Of a DNA stretch of 29,419 bases, positions 20,206-28,029 are shown in pieces. Made by a program: the position numbers and the translations under genes. The stretch is taken from assembly GCA_964601265.1 (NCBI GenBank), contig CAZRMT010000010.1:1-29419 (forward strand), in the 5' to 3' direction. The DNA is from UBA4675 sp964601265 (GTDB lineage Bacteria > Bacillota > Clostridia > Christensenellales > Borkfalkiaceae). Every line of letters begins with the position of its first letter. Within the stretch, counting starts at the first letter, position 1. A model generated the notes under the pieces. The model did not search any database. It saw nothing but the letters and a program-made list of their open reading frames with translations, and was not told where the DNA came from.

Positions 20206-23200
20206 TTAGCTTTTAAAAGTTACTCTCGTTTGTAAAGCGTTCCAGTCGCCCGTGTCCTGTAACTCTTCCCAAGAACCGCTACATTCCATTCCGCCGTGCA
20301 ATGCGGCTATACAAATAAATAAGTCGGCATTACCGTTACTCGAATTCCCGTTTGTATAAACGTTTGTAAAAGTAACCGTTTTTGTAAATTGAGTTTGGTT
20401 ATCGTTATAACTAATGTTATCAGGGTTATCGCCTTCGTGTCTTAACGCTATCGGCACGTAAATTTGCGTAACCGTAACCGTTCCGCCCACTCTTTTTATT
20501 CTATAATAAACGTACGCTCTAAAATAAATTTCACGCGGCGAATAACTACTTGTATCAAAATCGGCTTCTGTATCTACGTTTTTCCAATGATTAGCCGTTA
20601 TCCCTACCTTATCAATAAACCAGTTCTCCCCCGTTCCCGCATAATAATCTGCTTGAATTGCATCGTAGCTACAAGTCACAAAAGCTTTATAGTAGGTATT
20701 GTACACATTTACTGTATTTAATCCGGGTGTTTTTTGTACGTTAGGTGGCGTAGTGCTTTGCAACATAAACAATATAGGCGCAGTTGATTTCGCCTGATCC
20801 CAATTACAACTACCATCTAACCCATCACAACCCCAAGAATAGTAGGAAAAACTCCAATCGAAATCTCCCGTTCCCGTAGACTGACCGTTACCGTTCGAAT
20901 CCATATTAAATCCATAAACGTTTACGTGGTCTTTATCACTCCAGTTGTTCCACGCGTAATTTGAACCGTACCTATTCGCTCTAGCATATATAAAATCATA
21001 ATATCCACTCGTTTGCGAATCCGTGTTGAGTCGTGTATTTAGCGTTTTCGTAGTACCGTCGTACACGCTATCTTCCAAATGAGTCCAATCTATCTTAAAA
21101 GCACTATCGTATGCGTCTAAGCTTACGTTGACTTCAGTCGAATTTACGTTTTCCATACGGTAATTAAACGAATAATAACCGTCTTGCCCTTCAATAATAA
21201 TATAATAGGTAATTTGTATAAGCGAATTCTGTCTTATAACTTTAATATTGCAAGATAATCTCTTATTATATAATTCGTTAAAATTACCCGTTCCCCACCA
21301 ATTGTTAGAGACGGTTATATCGCCGAATCCGTTTTCACCGGTAGAAGCTTCAGTATGGTTATCCAGAAAAAATCTTCTCCAACGTACATAATTGCCGGAA
21401 TCCGTAATCTGTACGATAGGCGTCCTTCTCGTAACGCTTACGTCGTTCGAAGAATGGTCGCTCATCATCATAAAAATATCTTGCAAGTGGAATTCAAGAT
21501 AAAAATTGCCTTCTATTTTATCTATCCCGTACACGTAAGCCGTATTACCGATATTCTGACCTATTCTTACGATATGTCTATCTATATCATCTTTTTGGAA
21601 ATCTATACCGTCCGACTGACGAACGTAATTAACAGTATAAGTATTACCGCCTACGACTTTAAGTTTATCGTTAGTAACAGTCCCCGTAGAGGTATAAGTA
21701 TACCCGGGCATTTTTACGTCGATTTGCGTAGAATAACCGTCAAGAATAACGTAAGAAGCATTGTTAGGACGAGCCAAATCTCCGCTTACCTCATAATTTA
21801 AGTAAGCCACGTTAGAATTAGGCGTTATCCTCATAGATACGGTTGAAACCGTTCCTATATTCGTTATTTGGGTATAAGGATCAATATAATCGCCGTGCAT
21901 AACCTCTATTCCGTATTTGTCGAGTTGCTCCCTTATATGGGTTGCGACCCACGCTACCGTCTTATCGCCCGTAGAACAGTTTGCAGAACTCGGAAAACGC
22001 AATACTCTAACGCCCTCTCTATACCACTCTATGTCGCCCGAACTTCTTAAAACAAACTCGTATTTATAAGTAACGTTTTGCGGAACGAGAGAGGAATAAC
22101 TATAATTATCGCCGTCACCCACAAGTCCGCAGTCTATACGGTATATTTGAGTAGTATGATTTGTGTCGGTATAGACTACTATAACGCCGTTGGTAATCAT
22201 TACGTCGCCTATCTTAAACATTCTTGCAAATTGCGTATCTGAACCCGTATGCGTATAGGTTATGGAAATATCGTCGTTTTTAGTAAAAATAGCAACGTTT
22301 TCTGCTTTTTCCAACTCATTTAAACCTACGTCTGACTTAAAAGAATATGTATAAGTTACCGCACTGTCGGACGATGACATATAACTGTTTACTTCGGTCG
22401 AACTTACGCCGATTATAGAAGAAACGTTTTCTTGCGAATGAAGTCCCGATAAACTTTCGCCGTATTTCACGCTTTTCGTTTCGGTTTTAAAAATTCCGTT
22501 TGAATTTTGGTGCGAAACAGTAAAGTTATAAGTGTTTCTCGTGTAATAGACGGTAACTTCCTTACCCTCGTCGTCCATACTACCCGAAACGTTTGCAGAC
22601 ACGGTTGAGTACCCGTCCAAAACGGGGTTAGTTAAATCGTAGCTGTCGCCGAACAAAACGTCTTGCTCAACGCTTTCAACCTCTCTTTCGCTTACGGAAT
22701 TGTCAACGACTTGTACAAAATGGTCTAGCCCGTCGTTTGTCGCAGGTAAATAATTTACCTTTAATTTATACGTATTTTTTGAAAAGTCGGCGTATATGCT
22801 AGTATCTCCGCCTTTTAACACTTTTTCCGTAGCCGTAAAAGGAACGCTCTTTCCGCTATCCGAGTAAACGCCTTGCAGACTGTGTCCCTTTTTGGTAAAA
22901 TCGAGCGAACCCACCTTTTCGCCGTATATAATAGTGGCTTTACCCACTTCTTCCCCCTCGTAATAACAAGTTGCGTAATAGGTAAGGTATTCTTTTGTAA
23001 TAAGGTCGATATAATAATCTTTGTCTTTACTTTCGGTAGGCAAAACGCTTGTTCCGTCGTTTAAGGCACTGACTTCTTTATAAGCAACTTCCGCCATAGA
23101 AATTTGTTTGCTCGGAGAGTAGTATACTACCTCGCCGTTAATTTCTACGTAACATCTAACCATAATGTCGTCGGTCTGGTGTTCCCTCGGAATATCGTAA

Positions 23201-23622
23201 ACGTAAATACAGCCCTCTTTATACTCTATTTCATCGTACCAAACCGTTTTAAAAACATCTTTTATCGTTTCGTTGGTTACGTTTGCCGTATTCACGGTAA
23301 GCTCTTCGCCTTCCACACGATATGCGGGAATTAAAAGTATTCCGTATACGACGTCGTCCGCCTCGGTTTTATTGTCTTCTATTTCGTTATACAACGACTT
23401 TTTAATAACGGTTTTAAACCTTATACCGTTATTTTCGTCCACGTCCAACCTTATTGCAACGCTTCTGACAAAGTAGTCGTCTTCGGATATGACAATACTT
23501 TTTCCGCCCAACGTAATTTGAGCGTTCTCGGCTTTAACCTCAGGAGTTTTTATCGTGAAACAAAAACAAATCGCCGACAAAATAGCCAAAACAAATAATA
23601 GCCTTTTGATACTTTTTATCAT
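20206..23622 (-). CDS. Large secreted surface protein with InlB-B/MucBP-like repeats (1138 aa)
   Basis: A signal peptide (MIKSIKRLLFVLAILSAICF, then a hydrophobic stretch ending EVKA, cleavage near residue 31) is followed by a long extracellular protein with no LPxTG motif, dockerin or C-terminal membrane anchor. Residues about 35-190 (NNGIRFKTVIKKSLYNE, YGILLIPAYRVEGEEL) form a module I associate with Clostridial secreted proteins but cannot name. Residues 228-282 (IIYGEKVGSLDFTKKGHSLQ, ending SIYADF) fit a divergent Listeria-Bacteroides/InlB B-repeat. Residues 284-361 and 364-430 resemble MucBP-like beta repeats ending in VTVYYTRNTYNF and TYTYSF. The 700-residue C-terminal part is rich in Tyr, Asn, Thr and Ser and unassigned, probably beta-rich. 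The RBS GGGAGGGAGG is very strong. It is the last gene of an operon with a small lipoprotein and a 38-residue peptide. A role in adhesion or carbohydrate binding is a guess. Confidence 0.85.
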   Translation of the reverse strand: MIKSIKRLLFVLAILSAICFCFTIKTPEVKAENAQITLGGKSIVISEDDYFVRSVAIRLDVDENNGIRFKTVIKKSLYNEIEDNKTEADDVVYGILLIPAYRVEGEELTVNTANVTNETIKDVFKTVWYDEIEYKEGCIYVYDIPREHQTDDIMVRCYVEINGEVVYYSPSKQISMAEVAYKEVSALNDGTSVLPTESKDKDYYIDLITKEYLTYYATCYYEGEEVGKATIIYGEKVGSLDFTKKGHSLQGVYSDSGKSVPFTATEKVLKGGDTSIYADFSKNTYKLKVNYLPATNDGLDHFVQVVDNSVSEREVESVEQDVLFGDSYDLTNPVLDGYSTVSANVSGSMDDEGKEVTVYYTRNTYNFTVSHQNSNGIFKTETKSVKYGESLSGLHSQENVSSIIGVSSTEVNSYMSSSDSAVTYTYSFKSDVGLNELEKAENVAIFTKNDDISITYTHTGSDTQFARMFKIGDVMITNGVIVVYTDTNHTTQIYRIDCGLVGDGDNYSYSSLVPQNVTYKYEFVLRSSGDIEWYREGVRVLRFPSSANCSTGDKTVAWVATHIREQLDKYGIEVMHGDYIDPYTQITNIGTVSTVSMRITPNSNVAYLNYEVSGDLARPNNASYVILDGYSTQIDVKMPGYTYTSTGTVTNDKLKVVGGNTYTVNYVRQSDGIDFQKDDIDRHIVRIGQNIGNTAYVYGIDKIEGNFYLEFHLQDIFMMMSDHSSNDVSVTRRTPIVQITDSGNYVRWRRFFLDNHTEASTGENGFGDITVSNNWWGTGNFNELYNKRLSCNIKVIRQNSLIQITYYIIIEGQDGYYSFNYRMENVNSTEVNVSLDAYDSAFKIDWTHLEDSVYDGTTKTLNTRLNTDSQTSGYYDFIYARANRYGSNYAWNNWSDKDHVNVYGFNMDSNGNGQSTGTGDFDWSFSYYSWGCDGLDGSCNWDQAKSTAPILFMLQSTTPPNVQKTPGLNTVNVYNTYYKAFVTCSYDAIQADYYAGTGENWFIDKVGITANHWKNVDTEADFDTSSYSPREIYFRAYVYYRIKRVGGTVTVTQIYVPIALRHEGDNPDNISYNDNQTQFTKTVTFTNVYTNGNSSNGNADLFICIAALHGGMECSGSWEELQDTGDWNALQTRVTFKS

Positions 23623-23640
23623 ACCTCCCTCCCGACAATA

Positions 23641-23757
23641 TTACCAAATAACGGTCGTTCCCTTTTCACCGCTTGCCGTGATAACGTCTTTTTGTTCTAA
23701 TTCTATAACCTCGATTGTAGGTTCCTCAAACTTTAAAAGCTCCTTTTCTTTTTCCAT
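23641..23757 (-). CDS. DVITASG-type small peptide (38 aa)
   Basis: ATG 23757 to TAA 23641 encodes a 38-residue acidic peptide: MEKEKELLKFEEPTIEVIEL, then EQKDVITASGEKGTTVIW. A strong AAAGGAG precedes it. The pattern FExPxIEVIELExxDVITxSG resembles short Clostridial ORFs that I recall seeing next to secreted protein genes; I know of no assigned function. It sits 19 nt after the lipoprotein gene and 18 nt before the 1138-residue protein, so all three should share a transcript. The short acidic leader followed by a Ser/Gly/Thr tail is reminiscent of a peptide precursor, but no maturation enzyme is in the window. Confidence 0.75.
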   Translation of the reverse strand: MEKEKELLKFEEPTIEVIELEQKDVITASGEKGTTVIW

Positions 23758-23776
23758 AATCATTCTCCTTTTTAAA

Positions 23777-24028
23777 TTAAAACGGGAAATCCGTTCCCCA
23801 GCCGTCGTTAGACGAATTATTTTTATTCCCGTCGTCCTTTTTCTGTGAGTCCGTGTCGTTATCTTTACTTCCCTTGTCCGTATCTTCAGAGTTGTTTTCG
23901 CTAGTTTCCTCAATGCTTTGAGCTTCCGAAGAAACACTGCTTTTAGGAGTTGCTCCTTGATTTATAGAACAACCAAACAAACAACTTATTAAAACTATAC
24001 ACAATAGAATTAAAGATATTTTTTTCAC
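23777..24028 (-). CDS. Small low-complexity lipoprotein (83 aa)
   Basis: GTG 24028 is the start (GAGG about 5 nt upstream). The first 20 residues, MKKISLILLCIVLISCLFGC, are a clear lipoprotein signal with lipobox LFGC (Cys20). The remainder is low-complexity, acidic and rich in Ser, Asn, Asp, Lys and Glu, and ends NDGWGTDFPF. Such a chain is probably an extended, surface-exposed linker ending in an aromatic tip. No family is recognised. It is the first gene of the operon with the DVITASG peptide and the large secreted protein. Confidence 0.7.
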   Translation of the reverse strand: MKKISLILLCIVLISCLFGCSINQGATPKSSVSSEAQSIEETSENNSEDTDKGSKDNDTDSQKKDDGNKNNSSNDGWGTDFPF

Positions 24029-24064
24029 GACTACCTCAGAGTATATTTACAACTATTCATAATA

Positions 24065-24073
24065 ATTATATCA
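24065..24073 (-). promoter_or_regulatory. Extended -10 promoter of the surface-protein operon
   Basis: On the minus strand TGATATAAT (24073-24065) is an extended -10 (TGnTATAAT). The -35 position has no good match. Transcription would begin about 30 nt before the GTG start. Confidence 0.5.
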
Positions 24074-24129
24074 CAATAATAGCAATAATCTTCTCATTTT
24101 TTGCAATATTATTATCAACTTTTGCAAAA

Positions 24130-24523
24130 AAATATATCTTCCCCCGTTTTAACTTTCATACAATATCTTTTCATATAACTTCTCCGTATCATAGCTAACC
24201 GTTCCCCATACCCTCACTTCTTCACTATTACCTATTACTTTGCACCGCCCCGCCTTGCTCTTCCCGTCATTGCGAAGCCGTTGTAAACGGCTGTAGCAAT
24301 CCTTTCATTATGTGCCATACACTTCATACTACCTCTACAACGACTATATAATATCCATATCCTTTACCAAGACGTTAGTCTTGATTTCATTATAGCAAAG
24401 GCTATGATTTCATCTGTAGCGTCAGCACCGATTTCACCGATTTTGCAAAAATCGATTTCATTAAACGGCACAGCCCCACTTCTTCACTATTACTTATTAC
24501 TTTTCAGCTCTTCTTTTACGACA
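24130..24523. repeat. Gene-free repeat island between the two surface loci
   Basis: The stretch holds no supported gene. A 27-bp direct repeat, CACTTCTTCACTATTAC(C/T)TATTACTTT, occurs at 24215-24241 and 24477-24503 with one mismatch. Between the copies lie a hairpin repeat unit (24265-24309; stem AGCCGTT 24276-24282 with AACGGCT 24286-24292), related to the one after radA, and the GATTTCAT array listed separately. The flanking direct repeats suggest the whole block may be a mobile or duplicated unit. Confidence 0.65.
24371..24461. repeat. Tandem array of hairpins each followed by GATTTCAT
   Basis: GATTTCAT (once GATTTCAC) occurs at 24383-24390, 24406-24413, 24430-24437 and 24454-24461, a regular 23-24 bp period. 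Each is preceded by a different short inverted repeat: AAGAC/GTCTT, ATAGC/GCTAT, a weak one, and GATTTT/AAAATC. The conserved octamer with variable palindromic spacers is unlike a CRISPR (the repeats are too short) and unlike a simple tandem repeat. Confidence 0.7.
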
Positions 24524-24561
24524 AAAAAATATGCTTGGGAAATTTTTCAATCTCCCAAGCA
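24523..24561 (-). terminator. Terminator of the propeller-like lipoprotein gene
   Basis: On the minus strand TGCTTGGGA (24561-24553) pairs with TCCCAAGCA (24540-24532), followed by TATTTTTTTG. It begins 20 nt after the stop codon. Confidence 0.85.
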
Positions 24562-24580
24562 CAAGCTTTTTAATTTTTAA

Positions 24581-26212
24581 TTAATTTGAAGAACTAGACG
24601 AAGAGTCGCTATTGTAGTTAGAGGACATATAACTTTCATAAGTCTTTTTGTCTTTCTTGGTAACCTTTCCGAACAGTTTTTCGCGTAACGCTTCAAAAGA
24701 GTCTTCCTCTTTATCGGAAAAACCTTTAAAATACTCTTCTACAAGCTCGTCAAGCTTTTCTTCGTATTCGGTTGTTCCTTCGTTTATCCCCTCTAACACG
24801 TCGGCGTTGTCAGAAGCCACTTTTGCTCTTACGTCAACCTCTAATGCGTACGCATAAGAAGTAAACGGATCGCTATCCAACACAACTAAAACGTAGTCGC
24901 CGAAAATTTCGGGAACGTACCAATCTTTGTCGATTGCAACCGAAGTTATTTGTTGACCTTCTTTTACGTTTCCGTCGGCTTTAACGCTTATTCTGTAAAG
25001 ATAAGAACTGCTATCGGTATAATACACGTATTGTCCTACGCTATCGTAAGTGAGTACGGATATTTCAGAACCTTTAAGTTCCGTATCGCTTGCTATAACC
25101 GTTCCGATTTTATAATCGTCATCGCTTACATATCTTTCAGGATCGAATTCAAACAAACCTAAATCGGCATCGTAGTAAATAATTTTGTTTTCGTTTACGT
25201 AAATGGAGTCGGCGCTAAATACGTCGGCAACGCTTTCCCCTCCGACCGAGATTATTTTAGCAACGTTTGCAAGATTTTTTACGTCGTCGTCATCGGCAAA
25301 AGCAACAAGCTCGCTCGTTCTTACGTAGCAAACTCTTTTTCCGGAGCTTTCCACGTCGGTTATGGTGAAATACAAAATTCCGTTAACGTGTTTAGTTAAA
25401 GTAAACGTCCAACCGCTCATACCGAAATCGGAACCCGATACGGACAAACCTTCTTTTGCAACTATAACGTTTTTAGCTTCTTTTTCGCCAAATTTATAAG
25501 AATATAATATTCCGTAATTCTCGTCGTTTTCGTCTTGGTCGACGTCAAGGTCGGTAAAGTAAACGTAATCTATTTCGTACTCGTCGGGGATTACGTAAGA
25601 ATCTATTTTTTCTCTGGTAAATATCTTATCGCCCTTTTGATTATAAACGGTCAAAGTATAAACGGAATCGTTTTCCTCAACGGTCATTAAATATACGCTG
25701 TCGCCCGATTTTATAAACTTATATTCAACCGCCATATTATCGATTTTAACAATCGGATCACTTGTAGAAGTTCCGTCTAATTTCGTCCTTTGGAAATTGA
25801 TATAAGTATTTTGCGGTTTACCCGTTTTGTCTTTCGTGTCGTTAGGCGTTCCGTAATAAACGTAATCACCGAAAATGCAAAGTCCCGTATCGTAGTAAGA
25901 GCTTGCGAAAAGCTTGGGAACAACGACTTCCGTCTTTGCTTCCGAGGGGTTAGCCAAATCGGAAACTTTCGTTCTCATGAGCGAACCTTTAACTACGTCG
26001 CCAAAAGTGTTGTCGGCAGTAGATTCCTCTATACCGTTAATATAGTATAAGTATTCTCCCACTTGTACGGCAAATCCGCCGTTGGAGGAAACTTCTCCTC
26101 CTACGTATTCTACTTTCCAGTTCTTTTCTTTTTTGCTTTTGCAACCCGAACATGCTCCGAGTAAAAAGCAAGCGGAAAGAACCAAACAAATTACTGTTAT
26201 AAACTTCTTCAA
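24581..26212 (-). CDS. Lipoprotein with beta-propeller-like (DUF5050-type) repeats (543 aa)
   Basis: TTG 26212 is the start codon, with GGAGA 8-9 nt upstream. The signal is MKKFITVICLVLSACFLLGA, with the lipobox LLGAC or a second Cys shortly after. The body has recurrent short strands of the type GEYLYYING, GDYVYYGTPN, GDSVYLMTV, NGILYFTI, NKIIYYDAD, GQYVYYTDSS and GDYVLVVLD, spaced 45-70 residues apart. This is the pattern of the DUF5050/propeller lipoproteins of Clostridia. The C-terminal about 70 residues are a charged helical segment, then a Ser-rich tail. It probably sits on the outer face of the membrane; the ligand is unknown. It is monocistronic, with its own promoter and terminator. 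Confidence 0.8.
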   Translation of the reverse strand: MKKFITVICLVLSACFLLGACSGCKSKKEKNWKVEYVGGEVSSNGGFAVQVGEYLYYINGIEESTADNTFGDVVKGSLMRTKVSDLANPSEAKTEVVVPKLFASSYYDTGLCIFGDYVYYGTPNDTKDKTGKPQNTYINFQRTKLDGTSTSDPIVKIDNMAVEYKFIKSGDSVYLMTVEENDSVYTLTVYNQKGDKIFTREKIDSYVIPDEYEIDYVYFTDLDVDQDENDENYGILYSYKFGEKEAKNVIVAKEGLSVSGSDFGMSGWTFTLTKHVNGILYFTITDVESSGKRVCYVRTSELVAFADDDDVKNLANVAKIISVGGESVADVFSADSIYVNENKIIYYDADLGLFEFDPERYVSDDDYKIGTVIASDTELKGSEISVLTYDSVGQYVYYTDSSSYLYRISVKADGNVKEGQQITSVAIDKDWYVPEIFGDYVLVVLDSDPFTSYAYALEVDVRAKVASDNADVLEGINEGTTEYEEKLDELVEEYFKGFSDKEEDSFEALREKLFGKVTKKDKKTYESYMSSNYNSDSSSSSSN

Positions 26213-26293
26213 AGCTCTATCTCCTTTTGAGAATAATTGTTCGATCTTTCGTCATATAAATGAATAAGACAAAAGATAATCATAGACTTATTT

Positions 26294-26322
26294 ATTATAT
26301 ACCAAAAAAATCAAATAATCAA
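26294..26322 (-). promoter_or_regulatory. Promoter of the propeller-like lipoprotein gene
   Basis: On the minus strand, -35 TTGATT (26322-26317), 17-bp spacer, -10 TATAAT (26299-26294). The leader is about 80 nt. Confidence 0.8.
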
Positions 26323-26357
26323 TCGTTTTTTTTAATTTTTACGAAAAAGGAATGAAT

Positions 26358-26663
26358 ATGGATAACGAAAACAACTCTTTATTGTCCGTTTTGGGTAAAT
26401 TATCTAAATTTTTTAAAACGCCCGAGAACAAAAACTCAAAAACAGAGCCTGAAAAACTCGATACGCCGTTGCCTAAAACCAAAAAAACATTCAACGCCAC
26501 CGACGAATTTATAAAAAGGCATAATCTTTTAGCAGAAAAAATCCGCAACGCCGAAAAGAACAACCCCGTCCTCGCCCATCAAAAAAGCGAGCCTACAAAA
26601 ACGCCGAAAAGAACGCTCACCCATGTCGGTCAAAGCGAACCGACAAAAAAGAAACCCAAGTAA
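26358..26663 (+). CDS. Small Lys/Pro/Thr-rich protein (101 aa)
   Basis: ATG 26358 is preferred (AAAAAGG 7 nt upstream) over ATG 26352, which abuts the RBS. The protein is basic and low in complexity, and lacks a signal peptide: a short N-terminal helix (NSLLSVLGKLSKFFKTP), a disordered Lys/Glu/Pro stretch, a helical centre (NATDEFIKRHNLLAEKIRNA) and a tail with two QKSEPTK/QSEPTKK-type repeats. No family is recognised. It is divergent from the lipoprotein gene and no terminator is obvious after it. It may be a disordered binding protein. Confidence 0.6.
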   Translation: MDNENNSLLSVLGKLSKFFKTPENKNSKTEPEKLDTPLPKTKKTFNATDEFIKRHNLLAEKIRNAEKNNPVLAHQKSEPTKTPKRTLTHVGQSEPTKKKPK

Positions 26664-26763
26664 CCTCTTTTTTTAGCCGTTAACTTTAGGGTTATTATAA
26701 TAAGGTACATTATCAAGTAGTTTCGCACAAAAAAAATTAAAAATTTATTTTATCGTTTTTTAG
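26664..26763 (+). other. AT-rich spacer before the HNH locus
   Basis: About 100 bp after the small Lys/Pro-rich gene hold T-runs (CTCTTTTTTT) and A/T-rich sequence. I see no gene, hairpin terminator or repeat here. Confidence 0.5.
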
Positions 26764-26792
26764 TTGAATTCTTTTTTTACTTATGTTACAAT
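26764..26792 (+). promoter_or_regulatory. Promoter of the HNH nuclease locus
   Basis: The -35 TTGAAT (26764-26769), 17-bp spacer and -10 TACAAT (26787-26792) place transcription start near 26799, the first base of the structured leader. Confidence 0.8.
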
Positions 26793-26799
26793 AACGTTG

Positions 26800-26931
26800 C
26801 AATTTGATAAAACTGAACACTTTCAAAGAAAGCCGACTAACTAATCTTCTGTAATGCTATTTATGAGGATTACCCTTTGAGGTTTATAGCAATAGGCCAC
26901 CCTATGGTTAGTCAATGATTTTATTGAATTG
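26800..26931 (+). ncRNA. Candidate structured leader RNA of the HNH nuclease gene
   Basis: The expected transcript start coincides with a 12-bp closing stem: 26800-26811 (CAATTTGATAAA) pairs with 26920-26931 (TTTATTGAATTG) through ten Watson-Crick and two G-U pairs. Inside it a 9-bp stem, GACTAACTA (26835-26843) with TGGTTAGTC (26905-26913), encloses a further TGCTAT/ATAGCA helix and a small ACC/GGT hairpin. The Shine-Dalgarno AGGAGG (26942-26947) is 10 nt after the closing stem. The pairing is seen directly; function (riboswitch-like control, nuclease-bound RNA, or attenuator) is not known. It does not match a riboswitch I can name. Confidence 0.5.
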
Positions 26932-26973
26932 ACTTTATCATAGGAGGCGAAAAGTATCTTTCCATATTTATCA

Positions 26974-27924
26974 ATGGAAAAGAAACAAACTCAATTTATG
27001 GATTTAAACCGAGAAACGGCAATGCGTCTTTGGGGGAAATCATTTGGAAAAGAAACTAAGGTAAAAGATTTTACCGGACGTGAGATTGCAAAAGGTGCTT
27101 ACAATGACCGCAACAGTGAATATGGTTGGAACGTCGATCATATTCTTCCCCAAAGTAAAGGCGGAAAAACAGCCGACCACAATTTAATCTGTTGTCATAT
27201 TTTAACCAACGATGAAAAGGCCGATAAATTCCCTTGTTTTGTAGCAAATAACGTTAAATTTGAAATCGTTAAAGTTGAAAATCATTACGAAATCAAAAAA
27301 ACAATCAAATCTTCTAAACCTTACGAAGAAACTGAAGAATCAAGCGTTAATTTTTATGACTCAGCATCTGGGATAAGGCACTTTAAGCGACTTAAAGGTA
27401 TACAAAATAAATCTAGATGGGTTGGTTCGGTTTTAATAAGACTTCAAAACGTTAGCAACACTGCAGTAATTGATTTTATAGAAGAATTGCTTGACGAAGA
27501 AAATGTATCTTATTCGATGTCCAAAAATTATTATAACGAAGAAACCAGAATAGTTGCGACAAATTATAATATACCAGACGACAACGACGAGGTTTCAGCA
27601 TTATTAGATAAGTGCATTTTGTTAAATAGTTATATAAAAGATTACTTTATACCTATGGACTATGTTAGCGAATATGATATTTGCTATCAGATTAATTACT
27701 TTAAGAACAAACAAGATATGTATCTTGAAGCTCAAAAAATTAATTTTGATAACATAAATAATCGTCTTGACAATGCACTGTTCATCAACGAACTTGTTTA
27801 TATCAACACAGAAGCAAAAGATAAAGAACCAAATTTAACCTTTTGCAACTATGACTACAACGAATACGATTATACGTATACAAAATTAAGCAAAAATTTA
27901 GAAAAGGAGGTTAACGGAAAGTAA
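26974..27924 (+). CDS. HNH endonuclease-domain protein (316 aa)
   Basis: An HNH (beta-beta-alpha metal) domain lies at about residues 45-90: YGWNVDHILPQSKGGKTADH, then NLICCHILTNDEKADKFPC, with Asp55-His56, Asn70, His75, Asn79 and Lys82 as expected active-site and fold residues. The preceding RLWGKSFGKETKVKDFTGRE resembles the lead-in of stand-alone HNH proteins. Residues 92-316 are acidic and Tyr/Asn-rich, and match nothing I recognise; they could recognise DNA or RNA. The first ATG (26974) is 26 nt from the good SD AGGAGG, but an in-frame ATC at 26956 is 8 nt from it, so initiation may be non-standard. The gene has its own promoter, leader and terminator and stands as a single-gene unit. 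It may be a defence nuclease or a homing-type element. Confidence 0.85.
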   Translation: MEKKQTQFMDLNRETAMRLWGKSFGKETKVKDFTGREIAKGAYNDRNSEYGWNVDHILPQSKGGKTADHNLICCHILTNDEKADKFPCFVANNVKFEIVKVENHYEIKKTIKSSKPYEETEESSVNFYDSASGIRHFKRLKGIQNKSRWVGSVLIRLQNVSNTAVIDFIEELLDEENVSYSMSKNYYNEETRIVATNYNIPDDNDEVSALLDKCILLNSYIKDYFIPMDYVSEYDICYQINYFKNKQDMYLEAQKINFDNINNRLDNALFINELVYINTEAKDKEPNLTFCNYDYNEYDYTYTKLSKNLEKEVNGK

Positions 27925-27953
27925 TACTTTTCACCTCCGGATACAGAAAGCAG

Positions 27954-27986
27954 AAGAATGGTTGGTGGCAACCATTCTTTTTTTTA
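27954..27986 (+). terminator. Intrinsic terminator of the HNH locus
   Basis: AAGAATGGTTG (27954-27964) and CAACCATTCTT (27969-27979) form an 11-bp perfect stem with a GTGG loop, followed by TTTTTT. Confidence 0.92.
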
Positions 27987-28029
27987 CACAATAAATAAAC
28001 CGCCCGACAAAAATCGGACGATTAATATT

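Noticed and set aside
23641..23937. A longer 98-residue Arg/Lys-rich ORF covering the DVITASG peptide
   Set aside because: Its upstream part is the lipoprotein gene in another frame; the strong RBS and composition support only the 38-residue peptide from 23757.
24371..24461. CRISPR array
   Set aside because: The repeat is only 8 bp, the period is 23-24 bp, spacers are palindromic and no cas genes are in the window.
26974..27924. HNH protein as an IscB/Cas9-like RNA-guided nuclease
   Set aside because: No RuvC motifs, bridge helix or PLMP domain are visible; only the HNH module is supported, so RNA guidance is left as an open question about the leader only.
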